A stretch of 64,000 bases of DNA, from positions 1,798,001-1,862,000 of the forward strand of contig JAGPXD010000005.1 of the NCBI GenBank assembly GCA_020746995.1. Reading direction: 5' to 3'. Both the position numbers and the translations under genes were made by a program. Every line of letters begins with the position of its first letter. Position 1 is the first letter of the stretch. Below are positions 54,948-64,000 of the stretch, piece after piece. The stretch comes from Plectosphaerella cucumerina. Lineage: Eukaryota > Ascomycota > Sordariomycetes > Glomerellales > Plectosphaerellaceae. The notes under the pieces were generated by a model, which saw only the letters and a list, made by a program, of their open reading frames with translations, was not told the DNA's origin and did not search any database.

Positions 54948-55969
54948 TTTGTACTAGTTTTTGCAGATGAATGCGATCAACGAAGTAAGTCATCGCGCAT
55001 TCTAAGAAGCGATTCAGGACCTTAAATGCCACCCCAGGATATCCGTCGGCGCGATGTTGGCCGTTAGGCCCACTGACGGGGTTTCTCTCCAGTCGGAGCA
55101 CCGTATGCCGACGTCACAGCCGACGATCGTTTGCCGCTCCAACCACCGGGAAGCGTCGGCGATCGCGAAGCGGAGTGAGATTGTGGGTGCTGGTAAAGCG
55201 CGTCGGGGGACTGTGGTCCGACGCGACCCGCACCGAGAACCTAGGAGCGTCTCGACCTGACCCTTGAGAACCAAATAAGACGCAAGAATATCGTGGACAG
55301 CTAATGCCCTCATCGGAGAAATTGATAGTGAAGAGGGAGATGGGGCCGCTTGCAAGGAGGTTACGGTATGGCCGAAAAGGGGCAAAGGGGCACAGGGGGC
55401 GACTGGGACACCTCGATGATTTGGCTGAGTCAGCACCGGCAGCACCTGCCATCGTGGACCTCCACATTACTGAGATGGAAGTTGGATAATTTCAAGACAC
55501 ACTGTGAATGGTCATCGAAGGCCCAGAAGCACTTTGCCGGCACTCTCGGACTGCATCGTTGTATGAATGTCTTCCGGGCCGGTTTTCCAGCCGGTCAATG
55601 TCGTCTCGGACCTGCATCAACTGCCAGAGCTGAAGAGCCGATGCGTAAAGAGCACAGTCGCCAACGGCGGGGCATGCAATCACTGCGCATCTCATCATCC
55701 TAATACCCCAATGGCCCCTATCACCAAAGAGCCAGTCTCTTTGAATCGTGGCTTCTACACAGCTCCGAATGACGACGAAAGCAGACGCCTGAGGACACTC
55801 ACGTCGTAGAGGAAAGTTGTATGTAACAAGGACCTATTCAGCCTCCGGGACAGCGAAGATTACGTCGCACTTTCGTGTACCTGGGGCTCACCAGATCGAT
55901 ACACAGGCTAACGTCCTAGATACAAATGACTTTCTCTTTTCATAACTCACTTTTTGATCCACGAGACCT
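54948..55969. other. Intergenic region, no gene seen
   Basis: Promoter side of the SDR gene and 3' flank of the MDR gene. Overlapping short frames only. Confidence 0.5.
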
Positions 55970-57073
55970 CTAAATACCATACTGGGCTGCCAGACCGGCG
56001 TCAACAACAAACATCATCTTTCCCTTGACCGAGCCACCTGAAATCAGCAGACCATGAGCTTCTCTAGCCTCGCTCAAACGCATCAGTTTGAACACAACTG
56101 GATCCAGCTCCTTGCTTCGGACCTTTCCCAAAATCGCCTGAAACTCGGCCATCTCGGCCTTTTTGTAAAACTTGGTGTCGAGTCCGTAGAAGGTGATGCG
56201 AGGGGGTTGGAGCCGTTCCGCCAATATTTCATGTGTAGACTTGAGGACACCACTTCCATCCGCCGCGATGTTGCCCATAGAGCCGAAGACGATGACCTTG
56301 CCGATGTCCGCTTTGGTTGCAGCAAGGGAGTTCTTGAGACTTTCCTCGCTACACACCCCGTCATATGCGACGTCCACACCCTCTCCATCCGTGAGGTTTC
56401 GAACTTGCTCGACCAGGTCGAGAGCATTGCGGTCGATGGGCTCAATCCCGAGGGAGGTGACATAATCGAACTTGCTGGGCGAACAAGTTCCAATCATCCT
56501 GATGCCCATGTTGAACGCTTTCACAAGCTGAGCTACGGCGGTGCCGAGTCCACCACTCGCAGCGCCTATCAAAATGGTTGACCCAGGGGGCAATTCAACA
56601 CCGCTGTGCTTCAGCATGCCCCAAGCGGTCATGTAGTTGAGTGGAATAGCCCCGATCTTGATAGGATCATCAGAGCGTTCGATCCGAATAACATCTGCGT
56701 AATGTAGCAAGATGTGTGTTGCGTGGGCCCCAAGTACACACAGGGAGGTGACTCGGTCTCCAACTTTGAGGTTGGCATCGTCCGGGACTGCATTGCCGAG
56801 ACCGACGACTTCGCCGACAAGGTCGAAGCCTGTTGTAAATCCTGGTTTGGACGCCCTTGGATCAGCGGGGTAGCCACCTGCGCGTTGAATATTGTCCACT
56901 CCGGCTATGCCGGCCACGATGATGCGAATGAGAACCTGATCATCAGAGAGCTCGAGGGTAGAATCCCAATGCTGCCATTGAAGAACAGAAGGCTTGCCGA
57001 ATTCGGTGACGACCCAACGACCTGGCTGGTCAGGAGTGGGACTGGTGTTGGAGGTGGACAGATGAGAAGACAT
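55970..57073 (-). CDS. Quinone-oxidoreductase-like MDR family dehydrogenase
   Basis: Medium-chain dehydrogenase/reductase. Intronless, 367 aa. The GroES-like N-terminal part includes DQVLIRIIVAGIAGVDNIQR and GFDLVGEVVGLG. The nucleotide-binding motif is IGAASGGLGTAVAQLV, followed by the cofactor domain (MIGTCSPSKFDYVTSLG, VDVAYDGVCSEE). The zinc-binding cysteines of true alcohol dehydrogenases are absent, so it belongs with the zinc-independent quinone reductase or zeta-crystallin-like group. The ATG at 57073 starts a Ser/Pro-rich leader, and upstream frame extension has no ATG of its own. Substrate unknown. Confidence 0.9.
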   Translation of the reverse strand: MSSHLSTSNTSPTPDQPGRWVVTEFGKPSVLQWQHWDSTLELSDDQVLIRIIVAGIAGVDNIQRAGGYPADPRASKPGFTTGFDLVGEVVGLGNAVPDDANLKVGDRVTSLCVLGAHATHILLHYADVIRIERSDDPIKIGAIPLNYMTAWGMLKHSGVELPPGSTILIGAASGGLGTAVAQLVKAFNMGIRMIGTCSPSKFDYVTSLGIEPIDRNALDLVEQVRNLTDGEGVDVAYDGVCSEESLKNSLAATKADIGKVIVFGSMGNIAADGSGVLKSTHEILAERLQPPRITFYGLDTKFYKKAEMAEFQAILGKVRSKELDPVVFKLMRLSEAREAHGLLISGGSVKGKMMFVVDAGLAAQYGI

Positions 57074-57602
57074 GTTGGTTTTTTGGAGATGAAAGGCTTG
57101 ACTTTGATAGAAATGTTCTTGGGTATCAAGAAAAAGCGAAAGGCAGGATCTACTGAGAGCAATATACTTCTTACTGTACAAACCGTACAACAACGCTGAA
57201 TAGTTACCGGCTGCGGAGTGACGGAGGTGCGGAGTGACGGAGGTGCGGAGTGACGGAGTTGCGGAGTTTGATGGGATTACAGAGCCTGCCCCTGGAGTCA
57301 CAGATATTGACGGTTACAGCCAAGCTTCCGAGCTACCCACCTTTGAGGCTACCAACGCCTCTTCGATGCATTGTGAATGTATGAGATCCGCAGCAGCCGG
57401 CAGGTCGTCAGCCACGTGTCACGGCGCAGCAAATCATCTCCTAGCACGAATGGTTCATTTGGATAAATGAGGTATTGAAATTCCCTTAGGATACACTGTA
57501 GACAGACTCTTCCAACATTCTTCATGTTACGAACCGATTTTTGAGAGACAGTGCGTTGTTCACGCCCGCTGCCGTCATGACCCGACACTACTCGTTGACA
57601 AT
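57074..57602. other. Intergenic region with a 16-bp tandem repeat
   Basis: Promoter of the MDR gene. It contains the short tandem repeat at 57212-57267, about 140 bp upstream of the start codon. No gene seen. Confidence 0.5.
57212..57267. repeat. 16-bp tandem repeat, 3.5 copies
   Basis: Unit TGCGGAGTGACGGAGG, two exact copies, a third with one change (final G to T), and half of a fourth. It is located in the promoter of the MDR gene. Confidence 0.85.
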
Positions 57603-59478
57603 TCAAGGGGCAACAACCACATTAGGGTCGAGGCCCCTCTCCTTGATTTCCCTCTGGAGCTCCCTTGCCTTCTTCACACCGAATCCATCTTCAAAGATCT
57701 GCCTCACATCCTCTAGAGGAAGACCCTTGACTTCAGGATAGAAACCAAACACGAACACCCAGCCAGCAGCGCAAATGCCCGCATAGAATCCAAAAGCCCC
57801 GGAGGCAGTCATCGCCTTCATCATGGTAAGGAATGTGCTCGCGATGATGATGTTGCATCCCCAGTGCGTGACAGTGTTCATCATCGTGCCGAGGGCTCGG
57901 ACCTCGAGGGGCAGCAGCTCGGTGCCGACCCAGCCAATGGTGGCCACACCGCTGGCGAAGAAGGCGACGTAGAAAATGATGGTGACAAGAAGCAGAATAC
58001 CAGCCCAATCGATCGTGGCAGAGTCGGGAATCTCCAGGTCTGGGCTGATGGGGATGTAGCTGAAAGCGATGGCGGCCACTACGAGACTCAGGGACTACAA
58101 AAATGTCAGTTACTGTCTGCCATGTTGCAAGAAGTGATGAATCAAGGGGGCCTACCATTCCGGCAACCGTGATGAGCAAGATCCTCCTACGTCCGACCTT
58201 ATCAATAATGAACAGATTGACCATCGTGAACAGGAAGTTTGTTGCCCCAACGACGATGGAAACGGCGACCGGCTTGTCGAAGCCAACGAGTCCGAAAAGA
58301 GTTGCGGAATAGTACATCAACGTGTTGAAACCACCAAGCTGGGAAACTGTTCAAGGTGACAATGTCGTTAGCGGAAATGCCCACCTGGGTGGGAGGACAG
58401 AGCAGATTGGAGGACGTACTGGCCATGACAGCGCATGCGCAGATCAGCGCGCGCAAGTTGGATGGCTTGACGTGCAGCTGCTTGAAGCGGAACCACAGAG
58501 ACTTGCTCTGTACGACGGCGGACTCGATCTCCACGCTGATTTCGATCTCTCGGAGCTTGAGTTCCACCTGTTCAGGGGTTGCGTTGGGATAGACACGAGC
58601 CAACACCTCTTTGGCTGACTCGAGGGAGCCGTGAGAAATGAGCTGGCGGGGCGATTCGGGGCAGAATGGCATGAGGCATGCGAGGATTATGGGCGGGATG
58701 CCGCCAATCGCAACAAGATAGCGCCATCCATGGGGAAGTTCGGTGAAGCCAGCTCCAAGGGCGTAGGAAGCAAGCTGGCCAAAGGTGACGCTGAGGTTAT
58801 CAAAGGCAATCATCCTCCCGCGCTGCTTGGCCGGGGCGAGCTCTCCGATGTAGAGGGGCTGGTTGAAGCACAAATGTTACTAAAGAGAAATTCAAGCCGG
58901 AGACCAAGGCGTGTTTTTCTTACAATAATCATGGATGCGGAGCCAACGCCCAAGCCGACAACAAAGCGGCCAACGGTCATTTGAGCAACGGTGAAGGAGG
59001 CAGCCTGAAGAACCGAGCCGATGAAGAACAGGACGCAGCCAATGTAGATTCCGAGCTTTCGGCCGTACCGATCAGCGGGAATTCCGGCCATCAGAGCACC
59101 GATCAGAGCGCCTCCGGAGGTGATGGAGGTGATGAGCTCTGCCTCGCTGGACGAGATTTCGTGACCGAGGTCCGAGCCAATGCTCACCAGGACCGCCGAG
59201 ATGACACCCGTGTCGTATCCTGTGTAGGTGGCCAGATATTAGGGATTGTTGTCGTGCGTTGCGGGGTTTTGTCTACACATACCAAAGAGGAAGCCACCCA
59301 TGGCGACGGTGAAAGTGATGAGCCATACAGCTGTGGATGGTTTGGTGTCCTCGATTCCAGAGGCAGCGGCTGCAATTGCGGCCTCTGGGATCATCGAGTC
59401 TTCAACGTGCGACAAGCCAGACAGCTTGCGATCGTCTTGAGCTTTCATGTTGTCGGTCGTCATCTCGCTTTTTGCCAT
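57603..59478 (-). CDS. MFS sugar transporter, myo-inositol transporter-like
   Basis: Proton-coupled sugar/polyol uptake at the plasma membrane. Five exons (59283-59478, 58924-59219, 58420-58858, 58156-58346, 57603-58094) give 537 aa with 12 predicted membrane helices. Family motifs are GFLFGYDTGVISAVLVSIG, DRYGRK, PLYIGELAPAKQRGRMIA, CPESPR, ISQLGGFNTLMYYSATLFG, DKVGRRR and PEVKGLPLEDV. The start of helix 1 to helix 2 (VSIGSDLGHEISSSEAELIT) resembles Itr-type inositol transporters more than hexose transporters. Substrate not certain. A TATA-like box (minus strand, 59572-59577) lies about 95 bp upstream. Confidence 0.92.
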
Positions 59479-60518
59479 ATCGTGCGCGATTTGTTGTGTT
59501 TGTCGAGTCGGTAGATGTTGTCGTCGTCGTGGAGGAGCAGTAAGATCTTCCTCGTGTGCCAGACAGGCTGGTTTATATCATTGAAGAAGGCTCCCGCTGG
59601 TCGGCCGGTCGACTTGCAGCAGCACTCAACCGAACGGCATATTCCTGGTCTCTTGCTGCCGGTTGTCAAGTGTCGTTCCGCTCCACTTCCCCGTGCTTCT
59701 GCGATGGGTCGGTGCCCCAGGAAGAATGGTACCCCACGGGGCATGCATTGAGTCGGAAGAATACGCTAGATGACGAACCGTTCCCCCGTATCAGGAATGA
59801 AGGGAGTGATACCTTGGCTGCTTCCTCGTTAGAAGCGGACATTCTTGCCCCCTACGCTGATGGCAGAAAGAATGTCCGGCAGCCATGCCATCTGCCACAG
59901 TGCTAGCGAGTCAGTTGCCCGCGTTAGCTTCGTAGCCGAGCCGCTGGAGACACGGGATGAATTGCCGTTTCTGTTTGTTGAGGAAAACAAACCCTTGAGT
60001 TCCCTGTCAACCCCGACCGTCCTCCGCATTGCCCAGGCCGATCTCCGGAGCCTCCCCCGCTAGTCAAAGGGGTAGAGGTTGGGAGGATCTGACTGGGATA
60101 CTGTGGTACCCTGATATTGGCCCACGAAGTCCAAGACGATCCCTAAGTAAGTCTTGGAAGGGCGGTGCAGACTTGTGACGCCAAATGCCGTCTGGGGTCG
60201 TCTGCTCGGTCTGATGGCGGCGACTTCATCAACATGAGGCGTGATGGTGCGCTGACGTGCTGAGTGATGGCCAATCAATGATGGCGATTTGGACGGCAAT
60301 ATCACCCAAAAGCTGGTACTCGCCCCGGAGTACTTTTGAGGGTGTCACAAGTCAAACACTTGGGAGCAAAAGAGAAGTCCAGGGTTGCGCTGTACAGGTA
60401 CTCCGACGATGTAACCCGAAGATGAGGCATCATCGCAGCAAAGTCGGGTGTTCAAAAGTATGTGAACTTGTCAGACGTGATCTAAATAAATTGAGGAATC
60501 TGCGTAGAGTCTACGAAT
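59479..60518. other. Intergenic region, no gene seen
   Basis: Promoter of the transporter gene and 3' flank of the monooxygenase gene. Nothing coding seen beyond short overlapping frames. Confidence 0.5.
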
Positions 60519-62547
60519 CTATTTCTTGTAGGGCGGAGGAGAAATACCCTCGCTCAGGGCCTTGATCCTAAGAGCCAAAACCCTCGACGCATACCGCGTC
60601 ATGGGAAGGAATCCGACCATGAGCCACAAATTGGGCACACCAGTCTCGCGGTACGCTGTCTTGTACTCTCCCTCCGAATCAATGCCCCAGATAGGTCCGA
60701 CCTTGTCGGCGATCGCGTCGCCGAGAGTAGTGCGGATCGAGTCGATGGTGTTGGAGAATCCCGTCGCAAACACCACGAGATCATACTCCCGCACCCGATC
60801 ACCACTGAGGATGACCTTGTCGGCAGTCATGCGCTCCACGAAGCCTTGCTCGACCCGGATGCGACCGTTGATAATCTCGTCGCAGGCCCCTGCATCGAAG
60901 TAGAATCCTCCGTTGCGTGTCTGGCCCAGGGTTCCGTTCCCAGTGCCGCGCTGCCCGCGCCAGGTCCGAAGACCGCGACTGTTGAGGGCTTCGAGAAGGG
61001 GTCTGTCCAGATCTTCAAGAGTCTTGGCCATACGCCTGCCCAGTTCCTCTCCAGGTCCCACTGGCATCGAGAAGAACAGTCGATCCTGCTCTTCGAGATC
61101 GGGACGAGTTCCGTCGTCGCGGGGCCTGTAGCCTCCCATCATGCGCGGAACCGAATGCGTCAGGGACATGACGTATGTCGGAGACCTCTGCAACATGGTG
61201 ACATCGACCCCCAGACGGGCACACTCGTACGCGGTGTCGAATGCCGACGAGGAGGTGCCGACTACGAGGACCTTCTTGAACCCCTTGGAACTGTCGTGGG
61301 CGCTGGAGTGGCGGACCACGCCCTTGTAGTCAGCCATGCCTGGGATAGCGGGCATAGAGGGAAGACCGCACAGCGAGGTGCACATAACGACATGCTTTGG
61401 GTGAAGCGTACGGGTCTCGCCGTTCTTGTTGATCGTGACGGTCCAATCGTCGCCGTGCTGGGTGGCCTGTTGGATAGTCGAATTTGTCCAGACATTGAGC
61501 TCCAGGGCCGAAGCGTACCACTGCATGTAGAGTCCCTGCTTCTGCGCCGGTGTGTAGGTTGGCCAGTGGGCGGGATATTTGAAGTACGGGAGCGCATCGG
61601 GCCAGTGTGGGAAGTGCAACGAGAGGTATTCGTAGCGTTTCTTCCAAACGTCGCCGATTTCGTCGCTCTGCTCGATAATGAGGGTTTCCATCCCCAGCAT
61701 CTTGCAGCGTGCAGACATGGAAAGGCCACTAACAGATAATTAGCTGGTCAGTCACATCTCTGAGAGGGTGTTCCCATTTCAGGAGATGACGTACTTCTGA
61801 CCACCGCCGATAATCAAGACCTCAGGCTCAGCCTTATCAGTAGCCTCAGCCCGCTGACTCTCCCAGCTTGTGATTCCAGTCATATGGCCATCGGGCGCTT
61901 GCTTCTCCGGGAAGTCCTTGAGGCCTTCCGCAACCGTGTGCATGGTGTAAATCTTCCAGCCATCGACCGTCAAAACGGCGTTGATGACAGCGGAGGCATG
62001 AACGAGGGCGGTCTCGAACTTGAGAACGAACTGGAGAACGGCGTAGTCGGGGTAAGGACGATCGACTTTGGGCGCCGGGGAAAGGAAGCTGAAGTTGCAC
62101 GCCTTGGTCTGAGCCAGGAGGTCGGATGCGGCTGTGAGGATCGCTTGTCTGAAGTTGAAGGTGCGGTGGTCCCATGTGAAGGAGAGCTTATCGCGCCAGA
62201 CACCTGTTGTAGATAGAATATCAGCAGCTGTCGAGAAGATGTTGGTGAAACCAAAGTCAAATACCGTAGTCAAGGAACAAGTTGGCAAAAGCGATGGGAT
62301 CAGCCCTGGTGGTGGCATCCTCGAGACGAGATGCGATGCCGTCGGCCTCTTTCTGGGCATCGCAGTTGTCGGGTATGGCAACGCCTAGCGCCTCGGTGGT
62401 CGGAAGTGGATGGTTGTACTGAAAGTCGTACATGAAGTTGTCGGCAACCGGCTTGGGGACATTGTCGTGGTCGAGCAAGACTCCCTTCACGTTGAGGTTG
62501 GAGGAGGGAAAGGAGTCCTCCTGGATAGAAATGACTGACGGTGCCAT
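60519..62547 (-). CDS. Flavin-dependent monooxygenase with N-terminal SnoaL-like domain
   Basis: NADPH- and FAD-dependent monooxygenase of the FMO type. Three exons (62265-62547, 61795-62203, 60519-61728) give 633 aa. The first ~190 residues look like a SnoaL/NTF2-like module. The FAD motif LIIGGGQNGLSMSARCKMLG is split by the second intron and restored by splicing. The FMO signature position reads YKGVVRHSSAHDSS, the NADPH motif is VLVVGTSSSAFDTAYECARLG, and FATGFSNT closes the family pattern. Such fusions occur in many fungal FMOs of unknown substrate; hydroxylation, Baeyer-Villiger or YUCCA-like decarboxylation are all possible. Minus-strand TATA-like box near 62645, about 100 bp upstream. 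Confidence 0.9.
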
Positions 62548-63399
62548 GTTTGCTGCTTTCTGTTGATGACGAGATGCGACGAATCGAACTGATGTCGGTG
62601 GTAGCGGCTCTCGGGGGTCGGCAGAAGAGCATGCGTCACGGACTCTTATATGTCGAAGTCCATCTTGCTCGGGGAGACCTCACCTCCGCGATCATCCCGT
62701 TCGCGGGGTAGCTCTGTGGCTCCATGAACAATGCAGACGCGCTCGCCTCTCAGTCTGATAGCAGGATGACATTACTTCGTTCGTGTCGACTGTGAACGTT
62801 GAGCTCGTTTCGGGTATCCGAGGTTGTGCTGTGGTTGCCACACCGGACTTACGGGGCCGACCCACCAAGGGCGGACTTTTTTACTGTTTGGAGCCGACCA
62901 GGTCAAAGAGTGGAAGGTCCCGCAGGCATAAGACAGCCAGCCGGACCTAGGCAATGACCCCGCATCTGGCTACATGGGACATCATCCTACAGGGGAAGAT
63001 GTTCCTTTGCTCCCCGGTCTGGGTACTGAAGTTGAGGACGACAGACGACGACTCGCTAGCTTGGACATATTGATTTTCTTAGTTCTCATATGAAATGATG
63101 CTCTAAAATGGTGCCCTATCAGGGCATATCGAATCCTAGGATGTGCCAAGATCAAGACTCACAGAGCTTGACACCTCCAGCGAGGCTGGTCCGGAGATGG
63201 GATGTACGTTTGATGACCAGTTTTAGGCGGAGCTTCTGCAGTCAGAGAATCCACCCTCCACCATCTCACAACACCCACCACAACACCTCAGATCTTATTC
63301 TTGGGAGTTGTGCTCCTGGCCTGGAATTGGACCATTAGTCGAACCGACCTGGTCTTGTCCAGAGCTACGGGGCAATGTACATACTCAAACCTCGCCCTA
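62548..63399. other. Intergenic region, no gene seen
   Basis: Promoter of the monooxygenase gene and 3' flank of the partial gene at the right edge. Nothing else supportable. Confidence 0.5.
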
Positions 63400-64000
63400 T
63401 CAATAGCCTTGTGCCCAATCTGCTTGAAGTTTCGGGACGAGATTGTCCATGGGCCACCCTGATCGAGCCGGGATCTTCTTGAAGAACTCCAGAATAGCTT
63501 GCCTGTGTGAGCCTCTGCGTATGAAAGATCCATCTGCGAACGAAAAGTTTCATGTCAGCAAACAAGCAAAGGCGAACTGAAGGAGAAAAAGCTTACAGGC
63601 GTAGAGGATGTGATGCGCTGTGAGACTGGCAGTAATGACTGTGGGATTACTGATAGCCAGCGCTGAAATGACGACCATGTTGTGCTGCATCGCCGTCTGT
63701 GAACTGTCAGATCAATATCGCATTAAACCAGGTATGATGACAGGGTTGACCGACGTCGACTTTACGCCTCGCCAGGAGAGCTTCTTTCCCCGGAATCCAG
63801 TTCAGAGGCTCGTACATGGTCAAAAGAAGGAGCGCAAAATAATAATGCTGGTACGCGATGGCTGTGATGCAAATCAGTCAGGGCCTCCCAGATCCTCAAG
63901 GGGTGAGTGGGAACAACCATGGACAGGCGTTGGGATCCAAAGATTGGGCATGTCTTCATCTGTCAGATCGGTCGATACCTCGGGCTTGAACGGCCACTGT
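63400..64000 (-). CDS. Partial unknown gene, 5' end beyond the window
   Basis: The C-terminal four exons (63918-64000, 63755-63861, 63597-63696, 63400-63533) stay in one frame. They read, among other parts, KPEVSTDLTDEDMPNLWIP, YYFALLLLTMYEPLNWIPG, TAMQHNMVVISALAISNPTV and FFKKIPARSGWPMDNLVPKL before the stop. Two donors (GTTGTT and GTCGGT) are weak. The ending SGWPMDNLV...ADWAQGY resembles C-terminal tails of fungal Zn2Cys6 transcription factors, but I cannot confirm the family, and the DNA-binding part would lie outside the window. Treat as hypothetical. Confidence 0.55.

Noticed and set aside
53913..64000. Claim of a biosynthetic gene cluster
   Set aside because: No polyketide synthase, peptide synthetase, terpene synthase or other backbone enzyme is visible in the window, so it is kept only as a weak hypothesis in the findings.

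Overview
The window looks like nuclear DNA of a filamentous ascomycete (Pezizomycotina, probably Sordariomycetes). Genes are monocistronic and carry short GT-AG introns (about 45-80 nt). There is a dispersed single 5S rRNA gene, a CFEM/PTH11-type receptor, and many secreted hydrolases and small secreted proteins. Lineage is inferred from gene content and architecture only; no species marker is present. All exon models were built by hand from splice signals and frame, so boundaries are predictions.

Layout. 1-8 kb: a CFEM-domain PTH11-like GPCR, a TauD-type sulfonate dioxygenase and an aquaporin. 8.6-19.3 kb: a gene-poor stretch rich in secreted proteins (a 351-aa secreted unknown, a 223-aa cysteine-rich protein, a 604-aa protein with about five PAN/Apple modules, and two paralogous ~110-aa Gly/Cys/Pro-rich proteins). 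It also holds a truncated 5S rRNA relic and a gene broken by one stop codon. 20-27 kb: an intact 5S rRNA gene, a secreted FAD oxidoreductase, a second PTH11-like receptor, a tRNA-Ala(AGC), and a carotenoid/stilbene cleavage oxygenase with an apparent 1-nt frameshift. 27.5-47.5 kb: a large subtilase, an SdsA/Bds1-type alkylsulfatase, a GH3 beta-glucosidase, an M28 aminopeptidase, a sulfite-oxidase-family molybdoenzyme and a GH115 alpha-glucuronidase. 47.7-52.2 kb: an ACS-family (Dal5/Soa1-like) transporter with disrupted frame, divergent from a second TauD dioxygenase. 53.9-64 kb: five genes all on the minus strand (SDR, quinone-reductase-like MDR, inositol/sugar transporter, SnoaL-FMO monooxygenase, and a 5'-truncated unknown).

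Two themes stand out. One is organosulfur use: alkylsulfatase, two TauD enzymes (which release sulfite), a sulfite-oxidase-family enzyme and a possible sulfonate/allantoate-type permease, spread over about 50 kb and interleaved with unrelated genes. The other is extracellular degradation of plant material (GH3, GH115, proteases, sugar uptake) alongside candidate effector-like secreted proteins. No transposase, CRISPR array or natural-product backbone enzyme (PKS/NRPS/terpene synthase) was recognised.
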